Assembly (NCBI RefSeq): GCF_037975245.1
Contig: NC_092576.1
Span: 12,267,111 to 12,331,110 of the forward strand
Origin: Apostichopus japonicus
Lineage: Eukaryota; Echinodermata; Holothuroidea; Aspidochirotida; Stichopodidae
Direction: 5' to 3'
Length of the DNA stretch: 64,000 nucleotides
In this document: positions 1 through 13,339 of the stretch, piece by piece
Numbering within the stretch: the stretch's first letter is position 1
Layout: each line of letters begins with the position of its first letter
The notes under the pieces: generated by a model
The model's database searches: none
Told to the model about the DNA's origin: nothing
What the model saw: the letters and a program-made list of their open reading frames with translations, nothing else
Made by a program: the position numbers and the translations under genes

Positions 1-354
1 CAAGTTCAGATAATAAATAACACGTCCAGGTCAAATCACTTCATTTTTCCAATAAATTTACATTTGAAAATGTCATAGAGTCTGTTGTACTGCTTAATTT
101 CTAGCAGAAGACAGCGCTCCTCAAAATTGCACAATCGCAAGTTTCATATCGCCAATAGAAAACTTATTCCAGGCAAGGGTTTGAACCGGGAAATTTCTCA
201 AGTGGTGATGGCGGAAGGGGGGAGGGGGTACACCTCCCCCTTTTTCCCTTCCTCAGGTCGACATAACAGCTTAGCCCCCACCACCACAAATAAAGACAAC
301 ATGATGGTGTTACCCCTATACTAATCTTTATTTTTCATTAGTGAAGCTGGAACA

Positions 355-451
355 ATGCATTCAATTTCTGGTTTTGTTACAGGGGTGCTGTTGTTGTCAA
401 TTACACTTTTCTACATATTTACTGACGATGACGTAGTGTATGTTACAGATG
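355..451 (+). CDS. Candidate exon 1 of NXPE-like gene (signal anchor)
   Basis: The ATG at 355 has A at -3. It opens a 32-codon frame with a hydrophobic run (residues about 5-27, with GVLLLSITLFYIF at its core) followed by an acidic stretch TDDD, a typical type II signal anchor. The frame ends at G|GTATGT at 451/452, a good donor, leaving phase 1. The acceptor at 16271/16272 (pyrimidine tract then AAAG) accepts phase 1 and gives V-P-R-Y. The link over 15.8 kb is inferred from phase and protein logic only; other exons could lie between. Confidence 0.45.
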
Positions 452-1496
452 GTATGTGTAGTTTTCTTCTATGTTCTTTCTTCCTTATATTTTCATGCAT
501 TTCAGATCGTTGTGATATATCTTAACTATATAACGGTCGCTCGCTACCTTAATTAAGCGTTAATTAAAGAAAAATGATTAACATCTGGACTATTTAAATG
601 CAGTAAAGAACGTTGTGTACTAGGAGATTTGACAGTCTAATGCAACTGACGGTGTATACATGGGTTAACTTCTCACTACGTACCGTAATTTCAGCAGGTT
701 ATTGTGTGCAAATTGTAGTTATATCTATAGCATGCGTGCAATTTATCCGTGAAAGCTTAATGCGCGCAGCGAAATTTATTTACGCGCTGATAAACTTGCT
801 AATTTGCTATTCTTACGCAACAGTACATGCTTAGGGAGAAGCGCGTTCGAATTTGCACAATTTGCATTGCAAGGACAAAAGGTGTTTGTGTATTGATTGC
901 TGGATAAAACATATGAAAAAATAAGTTTTATTTACATATAGAACATATGGCATCTGATGCACATACGAGCAAACTCTTCTTTGGACTTTCCAAAATTTGA
1001 ACTTTCCCCCTTCAACCTCTGATCTGAAGCGCGCGTGAAACGATCAATTTGGAATTAGTGTTTACAAAATTAAGGTTAAAATGGTGAGAAACTTTCCTTG
1101 AGCTATCATAAAATTGATTTAAAGAATCTTTATCTTTTAGAAAAGTTTATGTATAAAACTAATTGTAAGCAACATATGCGTTTGATATCAGATGGCATAT
1201 CTGGATATCTTTATTTGAAGTTTAATGATTTATTTGTTGTTGTTGATAATATTGAATAATGATCATATATTGTATATGTTATTATGAATTGTACATTGTT
1301 TGGACTCTTGATGGAAGGATAATAAAAAAAAAATATATATAAAAAATAAATTGGACTTAGTGTATAATTCTAGTGAGTGCAACATTTCACAACACTAGTG
1401 TACAATTGTGGCTCTTAACTTCGTGGCATTGACTGGACAGGACCGGTCTACATAAGATTCCAAGAATAACTATAGTAATAAGTTCAATATAAATAA

Positions 1497-1661
1497 GGGG
1501 TTAATCAACGGTCTAGCGTGCGTTACTCACAGGATTAATGCACGATCGGGGATAATGCAAGCGATGCACGAGGGCGGAGCCCGAGTGCATCCAGCGATAG
1601 CATTAACACCCGGAGTGCATTAATCATGTGAGTAACGCACGCTAGACCGTTGATTAACCCC
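1497..1661. mobile_element. Fold-back element, near-perfect hairpin
   Basis: The arms (1497-1543 and 1615-1661) are nearly perfect reverse complements beginning GGGGTTAATCAACGG, and the loop region is itself complementary (GATGCAC...GTGCATC, GGGC...GCCC). The whole 165 bp can fold as one hairpin. A related half-copy sharing CGTGCGTTACTCACAGGATT lies at about 1755-1795. Non-autonomous DNA element of unknown superfamily. Confidence 0.75.
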
Positions 1662-2014
1662 GTTCATTCATACACTACCATTTGTGTGGGGGAAAAATCA
1701 TAAAACAAAACATTTTTGGTTACATACAACCAAAGATTTATTAAAGTGATGCCCCGTAATTTTACCGTGCGTTACTCACAGGATTAACCACGGTCAGCTG
1801 ACCTGAATGGACCAATAGGATTTAGGAATCTTTACTAAGTATGAATGAACCTTAATTTAAGACGTTTTCACTTTTGCTTGTGGAGTACCGTCATTTCATC
1901 ATGTATCGTACACTCTAACATCTGGACATTATATTTGAAATAAGTAAAATTAGACGGATTTCCGCAACGGTACTGGCCTATATCGGTTATGGTAGGCTAG
2001 CCTTTCGCCTGACT

Positions 2015-2360
2015 GTATGTGTATAATGCGCGTACCATATTGTACGTATAACACTACATATTGAAGCAATCAGTCAACCGTGGCTAGATAACCAACGTAC
2101 AGTACTTCGTCCAATTGTATCCAGTGTGTTAGCCTGTTAACAATGACACTAGCGTATATGAGGGTGACGGTGTCACAGTATGTTAGCACCAATCAAAATA
2201 GATCTTAGAAAGGTTTGGGTTTCAGCCAATCGCTGCCAAGCACCCCTAAGCAAGATGTCTGCGCCCATAGATGAAAACAAAGTGCAAAGCGTAGACGAGA
2301 AGAATGACGACTTCCAGCCCGACTTCAAGCGTGTATAGTTAAGTTGAAGGAGCATAGAAA
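2015..2360 (+). repeat. Repeat family P, 5' portion
   Basis: CTGTATGTGTATAATGCGCG through CAATTGTATCCAGTGTG (2015-2125) recurs in reverse complement at 27353-27470. The following part (TTAGCACCAATCAAAATAGA, 2183 on) recurs in reverse complement at 15540-15660. It marks this as the upstream section of a dispersed repeat whose pyrimidine-rich section is listed separately. Confidence 0.65.
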
Positions 2361-3788
2361 TGGCGAGCGGTCGATTCGGGCGCTTTGGAAGTGATGAAGA
2401 AGTCTGAATTTCGATATAGCCTACCTATTACTAGTAGTAGGCATAGTATTAACTAGTTCTACTAGTACTACTACTACAGTACTAGGCGTAACTGTATGTT
2501 AGGAGTGTAACTGTGTTAGCCTTACTTACTGCAAACTGTACTGCCAGTGTCATGCACGGCCATTCACTCTGGTCTTTTAATAATTATTAGTACCCTAGGG
2601 CCTAGGATCAATACTTAGTTTTGTACTGGTGGATCTAAGGGGGAGGGGCATCGCGCTTACCCAAAGGCGATTCACAATATGTCTAATGCCCCATTGTTTG
2701 TCCTATGTACACTGTATAACAATGTGCAGCTTATTGTCTGCAATTTTGAAAAATATAATATTATTATCAAGTACTCACACCACATGTTATTCAGCACTTA
2801 CATAATTATCATATTTCTGCCACCTAATCATACATTTAATCAAGAAGAATTTTATACTAGTGACTAATAATTAGTAAACAATGTTAAAATAAATAACAAA
2901 TGTTTTCATTAAAACGCTATAGAAATATGCCCTTTGCAAATGATCACAGGTGACATATGTTCTGTACATTTATTGACAGATCTATTTAGTCATGCAAAAA
3001 AAGGTTTTTTCACTGTGAAAAGGTATTTGTTGTGACATGAAATAGTTATCCTTCAGCAGGGTTCATATTATGTTATTTTCTGAACATTGCAGTAAATGAA
3101 CCCACCCATTGTATGTTAAACATTCTGTGGTTTCAGTCAGTCTGGACAGTCAATTAACATTTCCTTGCTGTCAAGGGAGTATGCAATTACCTCTTTGTTT
3201 AATTAACAAGAAATATCATGTTGCATTGTGCCTGGATCAAACACAACAGCAAACTTAAATTTATGTGCATTTTGTGTATGGCATTTTGTAGTTTTGGTTC
3301 CTTGCTGAAAGCAAAGGAACCTTTGTAGTCAGGTCAGTGTGGGTGTGTGCATGTGTGTATGTGTGTGACACTTAAGTTTGTATGCACGATAACTCAACAA
3401 GGGCTATGATTGATCAATGCTATATTTGGTGGGTGGGTGGGTGGTCCATAATTAGTTGATAAAAATATTGATTTTGGTGCTCATATCATGAATATTAATG
3501 AGGTCACAGGGATAAACCTACAGTAGACAACCATAAGTCACAGTTTCATCAAAGGTGAGTGTGTTATTGATAGGTAGCTTACACATGGTGATGTGCGTTG
3601 CAATTGATAACGTGTGTATTTATGAGGAGGTGTGGCTTTGTAAGGCAATTAATGATCTTGCTTCATCATTACATACTTGGAGTGTTCCTGTTAATCAATG
3701 AGCAGCAGCAGGAACCATGAAATGTTTTCATTCTGGTTGACAGTACCTTGCTATGCCAAATGTATCTTGGAAATACCATAGCTGGTTG

Positions 3789-5291
3789 CAGGGGCGGGAT
3801 TTGAGTTGTGAAAGTGGGGGGGGGGGGCAAACCTGCCAGCAAGACTATCTAAGCGGAGCGCCACCATCGGTTGGCGCGGAGCGTACAAGAAATTTTTGGG
3901 CTTTACAAACCCTCCAGATGGCCGGAAACGGCACTTCCCGAGTGCTCTAAGCTGCATGTACCGATCCTTGAAATATGGATCTCATGTCTGCAATTGTATC
4001 TAGATAGTTAATTATCGTTTAAAAATTTGAAGAGGATTGATAGTAGAACATATGGTCAGATGGTGATGTACAACTTTTGTTATACGTCACTATCTAAGCG
4101 TCGAAATTTTCGATGAAATTTACCCTTAGATCGGTAAAATTAACACCCATATAGGCTTTAAATTGCATTTAAACAATTAATGAACGTGTGTTAATTTAGG
4201 GAGGACGGATAGAAGAACTTATATGGGGATGTACAACTGAAGCTTATACGTCACTATTTAGGCGGTGCACCACCATCAGTTGGCGCGGTGCGTCGAAATT
4301 TAAGCAAAAAGGAAATCCTAGATCAGCAAAAATGACACCTCTGGTAACAATAAATCGCATCTAGACAGTTCTTTCCCCCTAAAATTATTAGTATATTGTG
4401 CATTGGACCGATCAAGAATATGTTCAGCACCCACTTCGAAATTCTCCCTGCGGTCCCCACTTCTTGGAGCACTTGGCAAATATTGGGGGCTGAACATACC
4501 TAACCCCCCCCCCACTCTTTTCATGGGGGATAAGCCCCTCAAGTCCACCGGTTCTGTCGCCACTGAAGTCGAGGCGGGTGACTTTTTGGATTTTACAATG
4601 CGACTAGGTGCAACATGGAGCAATATCGGTTACGAGTCATTTCATAGTACTGGCTGAGATTTTAAAAGTGAAATTATAACCTGGCAGTAAACAATGGACT
4701 TAATGTGTTACTGTGTTAGTGCCAATTTGTAATTCACATTATTCGATTTGCATGCATCATTCCAGGATTTCGAGCAGTAAAGATACTACATCGGCATTGC
4801 CATTGCATATTGTTGAATGACACGGGGGGGGGGGGGGTCATGTGTCAGTGTATTGAATTTAATTATTGATATACCCAATATGCAAATCTGGCTTTCGTAA
4901 ATCGTTTCTCTGGATTAAGTTATTCAACGCATTCAGTAGAGCAGCAACGTTGAAAATCAATTCCTGAAGCTAGAACTGTAGCACATGCCGCGGATTCATC
5001 ACATGCAGAATTGAATCGCTAGTGTGTTAGCTCCAGGATTCGTAACCTGTGCTGCGAACCATGTGCCAGCTCCAGCTCCAGTTATTCTGCATGCTACATG
5101 TTACGATGTTAAAAACAAATTCGACTTAGATTCGAAACAAATAGGCCTATTTGATAGAGCTGTTGTGGCGGAATAACTTCGATTAGGGTTGTGCACATTT
5201 GTCTGCAAAAACGACAAAAAAGTGAACTAAGGTCTGGGAAAAAGTGGGGGGGCAAATGCCCCCTCTTGCCCCCCCCGTAATCCCGCCCATG
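3789..5291. mobile_element. hAT-like non-autonomous element with 8-bp TSD
   Basis: Flanked by the direct repeat GCTGGTTG (3781-3788 and 5292-5299). Ends are CAGGGGCGGGATT and its complement AATCCCGCCCATG. An 8-bp TSD with CAG..CTG-like ends is the hAT pattern. Inside are two copies of a shared module (ACTATCTAAGCGGAGCGCCA, at 3843 and a weaker one at 4248) and poly-G runs. No transposase frame is visible. Confidence 0.75.
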
Positions 5292-8200
5292 GCTGGTTGT
5301 GTTTCATATGTTAATAAGTATGTGTGCTTTGTGCTTGCTTATTTCTACTTACGATCTAGTTGCTGGGAAAAGCAGCGATTTGTTTTGTTATTCTAGTGTA
5401 GTGTAGTATGTAGTTATATCCCCATCATATTACTTTAAACATTTGCGTCCATGCCTCTTTGTCTTAAGAGTAATACTTACTTCCTGTCCAAGACTTATTC
5501 ACCCTACACCCACATCATATTTGTAGAAGCCCCCTTTGTCTTAATTCCATGAACTATTCATGCTTTACACCAGATGACAACCTGTTGCATCTCATGTGTA
5601 TTACAAATGTGGTTAGTCATACCAATCTCCTATGTGCCTTATTAATTGTAAGTAAAAGACTCTGTGACCAAGAGTTTATGTCACATAGAGTTTATCGCCC
5701 CCTCACATGAAGTTGTAATTACTTAAATACTGTAGTTTTTTAATATGTAAAAGACTAAGATTCCAGACTTCAGGGAGTGTAGAACTTTCAGATCGGTCCA
5801 GCAATAAAGCTCGTATTCTACAATTACATCTATGTCTGGAGTTTCTCTTTATATGTTGCTCATTATACATATTTAATAACGGAGCCCAAACTAATTGAGC
5901 CGGAGCACCCCAACGTAACACTAGTGATATCATACAGTAGCATATATTTGTGGTGAATAAATGCAATACTTTAATCTGCTGACATTGCAACAAGAGGACT
6001 GTACTTGGTGATTTCAATAAACTCAAGTTGTAATTGATAATGGTATTTGATTGTTTATTTCATTAGCTATTATTGACAGATGAATGAAACTCCCCATTCC
6101 TGACATTATTATTATTACGGAAGGGACAGAAATCTTGTCATGGTGCTCTAGAGCAAAAAATAATTTAAAATTATTAGATGAACCCAATTGCCTGTGATGC
6201 CATAACATCATTTGATGTTGTAACAACTATGTCACAAAGCTATTGCATTCTTTGGACACGGTCACTAGCAAACCATGATGCTGTCACATTGAATATTCAG
6301 ATAAGGTGACAACAATTCAGTCTGCTATAATCCCAACTCCTGATTGCTAAATGAGTGCTAAATTGGATTAAAGGGATTGATGCCACGGCATGTCACAAGA
6401 AAGTCGAAGACTAAGTGTTATGAAGAAAAAGTTGTACTTTATTATTTTTTGAAGGAAAAGAAAACTTACATATTGATCTTTGAAGTGTTAACACTGGGAA
6501 GGTGGGAGGGGGGGTCCATTGCAACCAGCCTTCACACTAACTCCGTCAGCGTGTCTACCGCATACTGAGCAGAACATTTTGGGTGTGTCTCCCCCCCCCC
6601 CCTCCGCCCACCATGACTATCTCTCTAGGGAGGCTGATTTATGTATAACATTTCCACTTTTCCCCCTCCCCCATACCCAAGTGTTTTCGTAGGGAAATCT
6701 CTAAAAGTTGCACCTACAACAGCACTCCTAATGCTAAACAACAGCCCGATCATTTAAGTTTGGAAAAGGCAATGGTCAGGCAAAACTCTTCTCATGCAGT
6801 ATACTACTGCAAGGGGAGTGGGGGGGGGGGCTCAATAACCTCTCATAGGTTGGTCTGATAGGATAAAACATCTCAACAATCTTACATTAATGCAAACAAA
6901 GAGGTATACATGGCTCTGAATGTAAGTAGAACATAAATAAACTCTAAATGTAAGCTAACAAGAGCGCCCTCTGTTAATATAAGTGTTCTTTGGCCACATT
7001 CGCTTGCCATTTTAACCACGAGTCATTTTAAATCGGGCAAAGACTATAAACAATAGGGAGTCCCATCTGTGGTCTTGTACCAACAACATAAGTTCTAAGT
7101 CAACGTGGCCTCCCACTGTGGAGTAGCCATCATTCAATTGTTAGGGGGGGGGCAAGATTTTTCTTAAGGGGGAAACCCCGTGATGGTTGATGGTAGGAAT
7201 TACCAAGAAATATATGTATTAATGGGCACCTCGTCTGCACAAATACACATCCAATGGTTCAGTGGAACATGACACACTTTCACTTAATTTACCTCTATTG
7301 CAAAGACAGTCGTCGTGGTTTCTGCTTAATTCCGCACATTATGAAAAGGATACAATGAATAAATTAGCTACTCTAATTCACTACATGCCCAGATTTCCAC
7401 ACAAACAAGTTTCACTAGGCCTATAGGACCTATATACGTGCAGTGAAAATTCTCCACGAGTGGCATCATTGGTCTCTGTAAATACACATGGGTTGCTAGC
7501 GTTAGTTTGTAATGGTTATACAACCGGCCAAATTATTGGCGCTTATTTTGTAGGACGATATTGATCAACGGTCTCCGCATGTGGGTATGATGAAGGCCCA
7601 AAATGTATAATACGTCGGTCTGATTACCAAGTTCTGACCTTACATCAAGTATGAACATGAGCTCTGAGGTATGAATACTTGTGATTAGAACTCGAAAAAA
7701 TGTAAAATGAAGTGTTTTGAATACATCACTGGATTTCATTGGGGGGGGGGGGGGGGGCAAGACTGTAGCACAAAGCAAATTTGAAAAAAAACTGGCTCCC
7801 TCTTAATATTTTGGACATGCCATTCTCCTGTGATTCTGTGACGTTATCACACTCGTTTGGAAGGTGGGGAAGTTTCCTATAGAAACTATTAGTTCTGTAA
7901 GTTTCTTTCGATTTTTAGCCTCAGTTTGAAAATATGGCCAGTTTAGCACTTTAACCATTTTTAACTTCTAAACCAGAAATGGTATAAGCATCGGTCTCGA
8001 ATATTTTTGGGAACTAGTGACACACTAAGCTATAAAATTAGAAGATCGGACCCCCCCCCCTTCAAAGACTCCCCCACTCTTACGGAATAACTTTGAGAAA
8101 ACACATGTATTGGACTATATAGGCTACAAAACATGTGCATTATTGTGTATAGCTGATCATGTGAGGGTTTATATAGAAGCACTCCTTCCTTCCGCAAATT

Positions 8201-8425
8201 GCTCTCATCTGTTATTGGTATATTTCGAATCAGCCTGCTGAACTTAGGTCCGGTAGTTAGCTATTCAAACATTTTACATCACTGCTCATTTATTAGCAGT
8301 GCTGATGGGGTATTTTTCTTTATTATTCACTTTTCTTAAAGGATGAGTACATCATTTACAAAAGGGAAATGAGCAGCATAGTAATGAGCAAATAAGAAAC
8401 CAGAAAGTCACAGATTGAGTGAATC

Positions 8426-10392
8426 CAGTGGCGGAGATTTCTTGTCAGAAGTGGGGGGGGGGGGGGTTGCAGGCCATTGATGAAATAAAAATTCATAACT
8501 GCTGGCTCACTATCTAAGTGGAGCGCCACCATAAGTTGGCACGAAGTGCACAAGAATTTTTTGGCAAATATTGCCTCCCAGATTGCAGTAAATGGCACTG
8601 CCCAGGCCTTGAAAAGCTGCATTTAACCAGGGGCGTATGCAGGATTTTCTAACCCGGGGGCGCGTATTACTATCTAAGCGGAGCGCCACCATTGGTTGGC
8701 GCGCAGCGTACAAGCAAATTTCTGGTTTTGGTACCCCCCAGATCACCGGAAATGGCACTTCTCGGGCGTGAAACTGACAAACCATATGTACACTTTTGCC
8801 TGAGAACCAAGTTTTTTTCCAAATACTTTTTTTTCTCATCTATAACCTTTTTGAAGATTGTCACCAGTCACACACCATGTTCGACTTCATCACATATCCT
8901 GTGGATCATTGCTTTTGTAGGTGATTCTTCATCGCGGCCCACAACATCCGTCAGCCCCACTGTTCAGAATTTGAAAATTCACAATTCTCGTGAATAAATT
9001 CACTTCAAAACATACCCATAATGTTGCACAAAATATCATCTTTGGACAACCGTTATAGAAAAACCTCCTTCAAACCCTAACAGACGGGTCAAAATTGCAC
9101 GAGTATGATGAAGTATGATGAAGAATGTTGGTTAGGGAATTTTCGAAAATTCAGACGGCTACTAAAAAATTTCGTTGAAGGAAATAAATATTTTACCAGA
9201 TATTTCCGAAACCGAACACTACACACATCGACAGTTTTGAGCATGGGCGCAGATCAGTCTTGGATAATGGTGGGGACGCGTGTCTGTTCTATGACACTAT
9301 CTAAGCGGATGGCGACCATGGGTTCGCGCGTAGCGTACGATTTTTTGGGGCAAATATACCTCCAAGATCGCCGGAAATAACACTTCCCAGACCTAATGAT
9401 GCTCCTAAACCTCCTTAAGTTTTAGATCTCATGGCTTAGAAATTTAGTTTAGAGAAATACATGGGCGTCTGCAGAAAGAAAATCAGGGGACAAATAATCC
9501 AAGTAGACTTTTGTATATACGATGGGTCTGGGATCCTCTCCCAGAAAACAAATATAGACTGCCGCAAATGCGATTTCCGTCCTATATTTAACAACTGTGG
9601 ATAAAATACAATAAAATGAGAACTGCTGCATGTCATTTGCACAATGCTGGATCAAACTGCGCCAAAGTTCAATACAGGGGAACTTGAAATGCAGCTATTG
9701 GTCAAGACAAATTGGTGGGGACACGGTATATCATGTCCCCACTACTGAAAAAGTTGGTGGTGACGCGTCCCGCTGTCCTCACAAGGATCTGCGCCCATGG
9801 TTTGGAGGCTGTTTATCGTGGAACGCCATTTTCATGCTCACTGATATGATGTGATATCTGCTGTTTGCTTTACAAATTGGAATAATTTGTCACTGTTCCT
9901 CTTTCTCTTCCCGTTTTCTTGCCGTATTTTCTACTCCATCCTTTTCTCCTTTTCTCTCTTTCTTCTATTTCTTTTCCTTCCTTCACCTCGTTGAAGTTGG
10001 CAAGTGTATACAGCTCCAAAGCTATTCAACAGCAACAAAACGTTATTTTGCGTATGTCTGTTGTGGGGTGAAGTTAGCGCTATGAGCTACAAGTTCCAAT
10101 GCGCAAGGTGGGGGAAAGGGGCTAGAAATAATGTGTGGGTCAATTCTAACTCGGTTTTCGGTCGTTAATTGTTGATGTAGCCTAACAGGTAAAAGGTTGA
10201 AATGACTTTAACAATTTCAAATTTAATAATTTGATTTATTATGCCATTTGGAGCACATAACATAGGCTATAACTGAACATTACTGGCAAAAACTAGGGGG
10301 GTTGATTGTGTTGGCCAACCCCCCTCCTCAAAAAGTGGGGGGGTTAAACCCCCCCCCCCCCCCCCCCAATCCCCCCTGTTTCTCCGCCACTG
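8426..10392. mobile_element. hAT-like composite element with 8-bp TSD
   Basis: Direct repeat AGTGAATC flanks it (8418-8425 and 10393-10400). Ends CAGTGGCGGAGA and TCTCCGCCACTG are complementary. It holds G and C homopolymer runs, two adjacent copies of the ACTATCTAAGCGGAGCGCC module (8510 and 8670) and a complete second element at 9242-9799. No transposase seen. Confidence 0.75.
9242..9799. mobile_element. hAT-like element nested in another
   Basis: Flanks are GTTTTGAG (9234-9241) and GTTTGGAG (9800-9807), 7 of 8 matching. Ends CATGGGCGCAGATC and GATCTGCGCCCATG are perfect complements over 14 bp. Contains the shared module near 9295. Younger than, or inserted into, the surrounding 8426-10392 element. 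Confidence 0.7.
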
Positions 10393-10519
10393 AGTGAATC
10401 CTTGCCCATAGGAGAAATTTTGTTAGGGCTTCGATTTCAACTTGAGAGATTTGGATATATCATGTTTGTAGGTTATTCACAGTTTGGGCTGTATTGACCT
10501 TCACCAAAACAATAGGGTT

Positions 10520-10655
10520 CTTCTAACAATAAGAATGATGAGGATGACAATGACGATAATCATAATAAAAGTAATAATAGTAAAAACAACAACAACAATA
10601 ATAATAACAACAATAAGAATGACGATGAATAATAATAATAATAAAAGGCATTTAT
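10520..10655. repeat. AAT/AAC trinucleotide microsatellite
   Basis: Irregular AATAATAACAACAATA stretch ending in TAATAATAATAATAAAA. Confidence 0.85.
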
Positions 10656-13081
10656 ACATTAAGTTGCCCATGGATTGGCGTACCTGAAACTCTCGACCCG
10701 CCCACCCTCCCCCACCTCACCCCTCCGCTTTTCTTAATGGATGTGTGCAAGTTATCATGGTTCACTATTTCACTCAACAAATACTGGAGGTCTTTACTAT
10801 ACAAACTGTTCTCAGAAATTGTTGAGGAACACAAAAGATGACTAAATGTCCCAGTTAGGAAATTTCCTCGAAGTTTGTAATAAAAAAAAGTTTAAGAATT
10901 TTGACCAAAGGTGACCATATTTGAATATCTAGCATAGTTGGAACCAATTTAGTATACCTTTTAGAGGAACCCCACCTGGAATTAGTGATTTACTTGAAAC
11001 ACTCTCAATGCTTACTGTATCTACTTTCTTTACCGGGCCTCTATATTGCACAAAACATTTTACTCATGTACTTTTTCCTTGCAAGAATATAAAGAAATTC
11101 CAAGAGACCTTTACATAGCCACAGGAACAGTGACACCAATTTATGTGTTCATTATGCTGTCCCCAATTCCCACCCCACTCACTTCCTCACATATTGTCAT
11201 TTTGCAATATATTATCAAGAGATAATTGCTATTGCAGTTGAAGTCTCCTTTTTACTGGACACTGCCTTGATATACCAATCTATATGAGATCAACCTCACC
11301 TTCTAGTTTACAGACACACTCACTATGCACAACATAAACTCAACAGTATGTGGATATGAATCCAATTATTCATAAAGTACCTGCACTTTTTGAGGTAATG
11401 TTCCTCCATAGGCTTATGTATGCTGTGTCCACCACTTTCCATTTACCAGTTTCAGTATTAAACACTTCTGGGGTGGTACAGTGCCCTAAAATGGACAAAA
11501 CTTAGACAGATAATATATGTGATTCAGTGACTAATGCATGTCCTTAATGGAAAACTGGGGAACACAGAATAGCAAATACTAAGGGAGAAATTATGGAGAT
11601 CATTATACAAGATGAACATTGTTCATGATAACTTTATCTGGGGTGGTGGGTTGCAAAGTTAAGCACAAATGGAATACAAGTGAAAATATGGGTTTATTTC
11701 CAGTCATCTAATGGTGCTTATGAACACATTGGCAATGGCTTTACAAGAGGTGCTCAAAATCATCCATTGTTAGCTCAGCCATGCCAACATGCTGTAATAT
11801 TTGCATAGTTCAACAATTTGTTTCTCATGAGAAATGTATGCCTACAGTATGTGTGTAATAAAAATTTCTTTTGTGTAAACATATGGGCCTACAGAGCATC
11901 CCAGTGGGAAACTTCAGGTCCACTAACTACAGACATTTCCATACACATGGCTTTTGGTGGATAACCAGTTTGCTGAAAGCTGTTCTTCTCTTTATATATT
12001 AGTTATCTGTTCCAGTAGCTCCAAAGTATGAGAAGGCAACATCCAAACATGCTTCCTTTTAACAGTCTTTGTCGTTGTTTAATCTGAAGTTAGCTGCCGA
12101 GCTAACAACTCATTTTGAGTCTTTCATTGGAACACCAGTGGATGGTCTATAATGAAGTCATGATTATTTTAAGATTACCCCTACCATTTACATTTGCTGT
12201 GTAGAGTGATGGACACTAGAAAGCGAGATTATCACAGAGAAAATTCCTATGTAGACATTGTGAGGAAATTCAACGAGAGCTTTGCCACTGAAAATGCCTG
12301 TAATTCCTTTTGTTACAAGTCTCACGATGGTGCCGAATACTTGACCTTCTTTTTGGAAACTGTTTGGCTGTATGATATCTGTTGATGGAATTGAACCACC
12401 TGCTGAATGAATTCTGCATCACCAGAACAGATTATATAATGGCCTAACAAGTTCCAAAAAGAAAGAAATCAATTTGGTCTATGTTTCTAGCACCTGGAAC
12501 TTTAAAACTGAAGTCCAATTTTGGAGTTGAATGTCAAAAAACAAATCATGTAGGGAATGAAACTTTGGAGAACCATGAATGTATGAATATGATGAATCAG
12601 TCATGGATGTGGAGTATATCTCCACTATATGGAAAATACATTGCATTCCACACAGCCCACAGATTTTAAGAAGACTTCATCAGGGGAAGAATAATCTTGT
12701 GCAACCTGTAAAAATGTTTTTTTGCAGACAATGTTATTAATGGCCAATCACAATTTCAACGAATATCATAACACGTACAGGCCTATTGAAGTTCAATGAG
12801 TTTACACAGTTGGAGACCATTGCATTTCAATATCTGAATCAGACCATTGTTTGTCTTCAAATCTATCATATTTCTGAAATATCATGGGAAAAAGGAATAA
12901 TTAATATCCCCTTATTTGAACAAACGTAGGACTGGAGAAGAAACTTAGGTACAATTATAGAATACAGGGCCATTCATTAACTCTTCCCAGCATCCGGATG
13001 CGCGGATGCGCGGTGTGTCTGTACATGTCCGTACACGTATGTCGCCCTCTAAAATTCCATCACGTATTTCATTTTGACTCC

Positions 13082-13142
13082 GCATCCGCGCATCCGCGCA
13101 TCCGCGCATCCGCGCATCCGCGCATCCGCGCATCCGCGCATC
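13082..13142. repeat. Short GCATCCGC array, 7 units
   Basis: The same octamer in the upstream copy of the 258-bp duplication, with 7 units against 157 in the downstream copy. Shorter blocks of 2-3 units follow at 14730-14752, 14960-14982 and 15048-15062. Confidence 0.95.
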
Positions 13143-13339
13143 CGGGAAAAAGGAATAATTAATATCCCCTTATTTGAACAAACGTAGGACTGGAGAAGAA
13201 ACTTAGGTACAATTATAGAATACAGGGCCATTCATTAACTCTTCCCAGCATCCGGATGCGCGGATGCGCGGTGTGTCTGTACATGTCCGTACACGTATGT
13301 CGCCCTCTAAAATTCCATCACGTATTTCATTTTGACTCC

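Noticed and set aside
7741-7757. Long G or C homopolymers (also 4826, 8452, 10340, 18536) as regulatory G-quadruplexes
   Set aside because: Several sit inside hAT-like elements as part of their subterminal sequence; the homopolymer length may also be an assembly or sequencing artefact.
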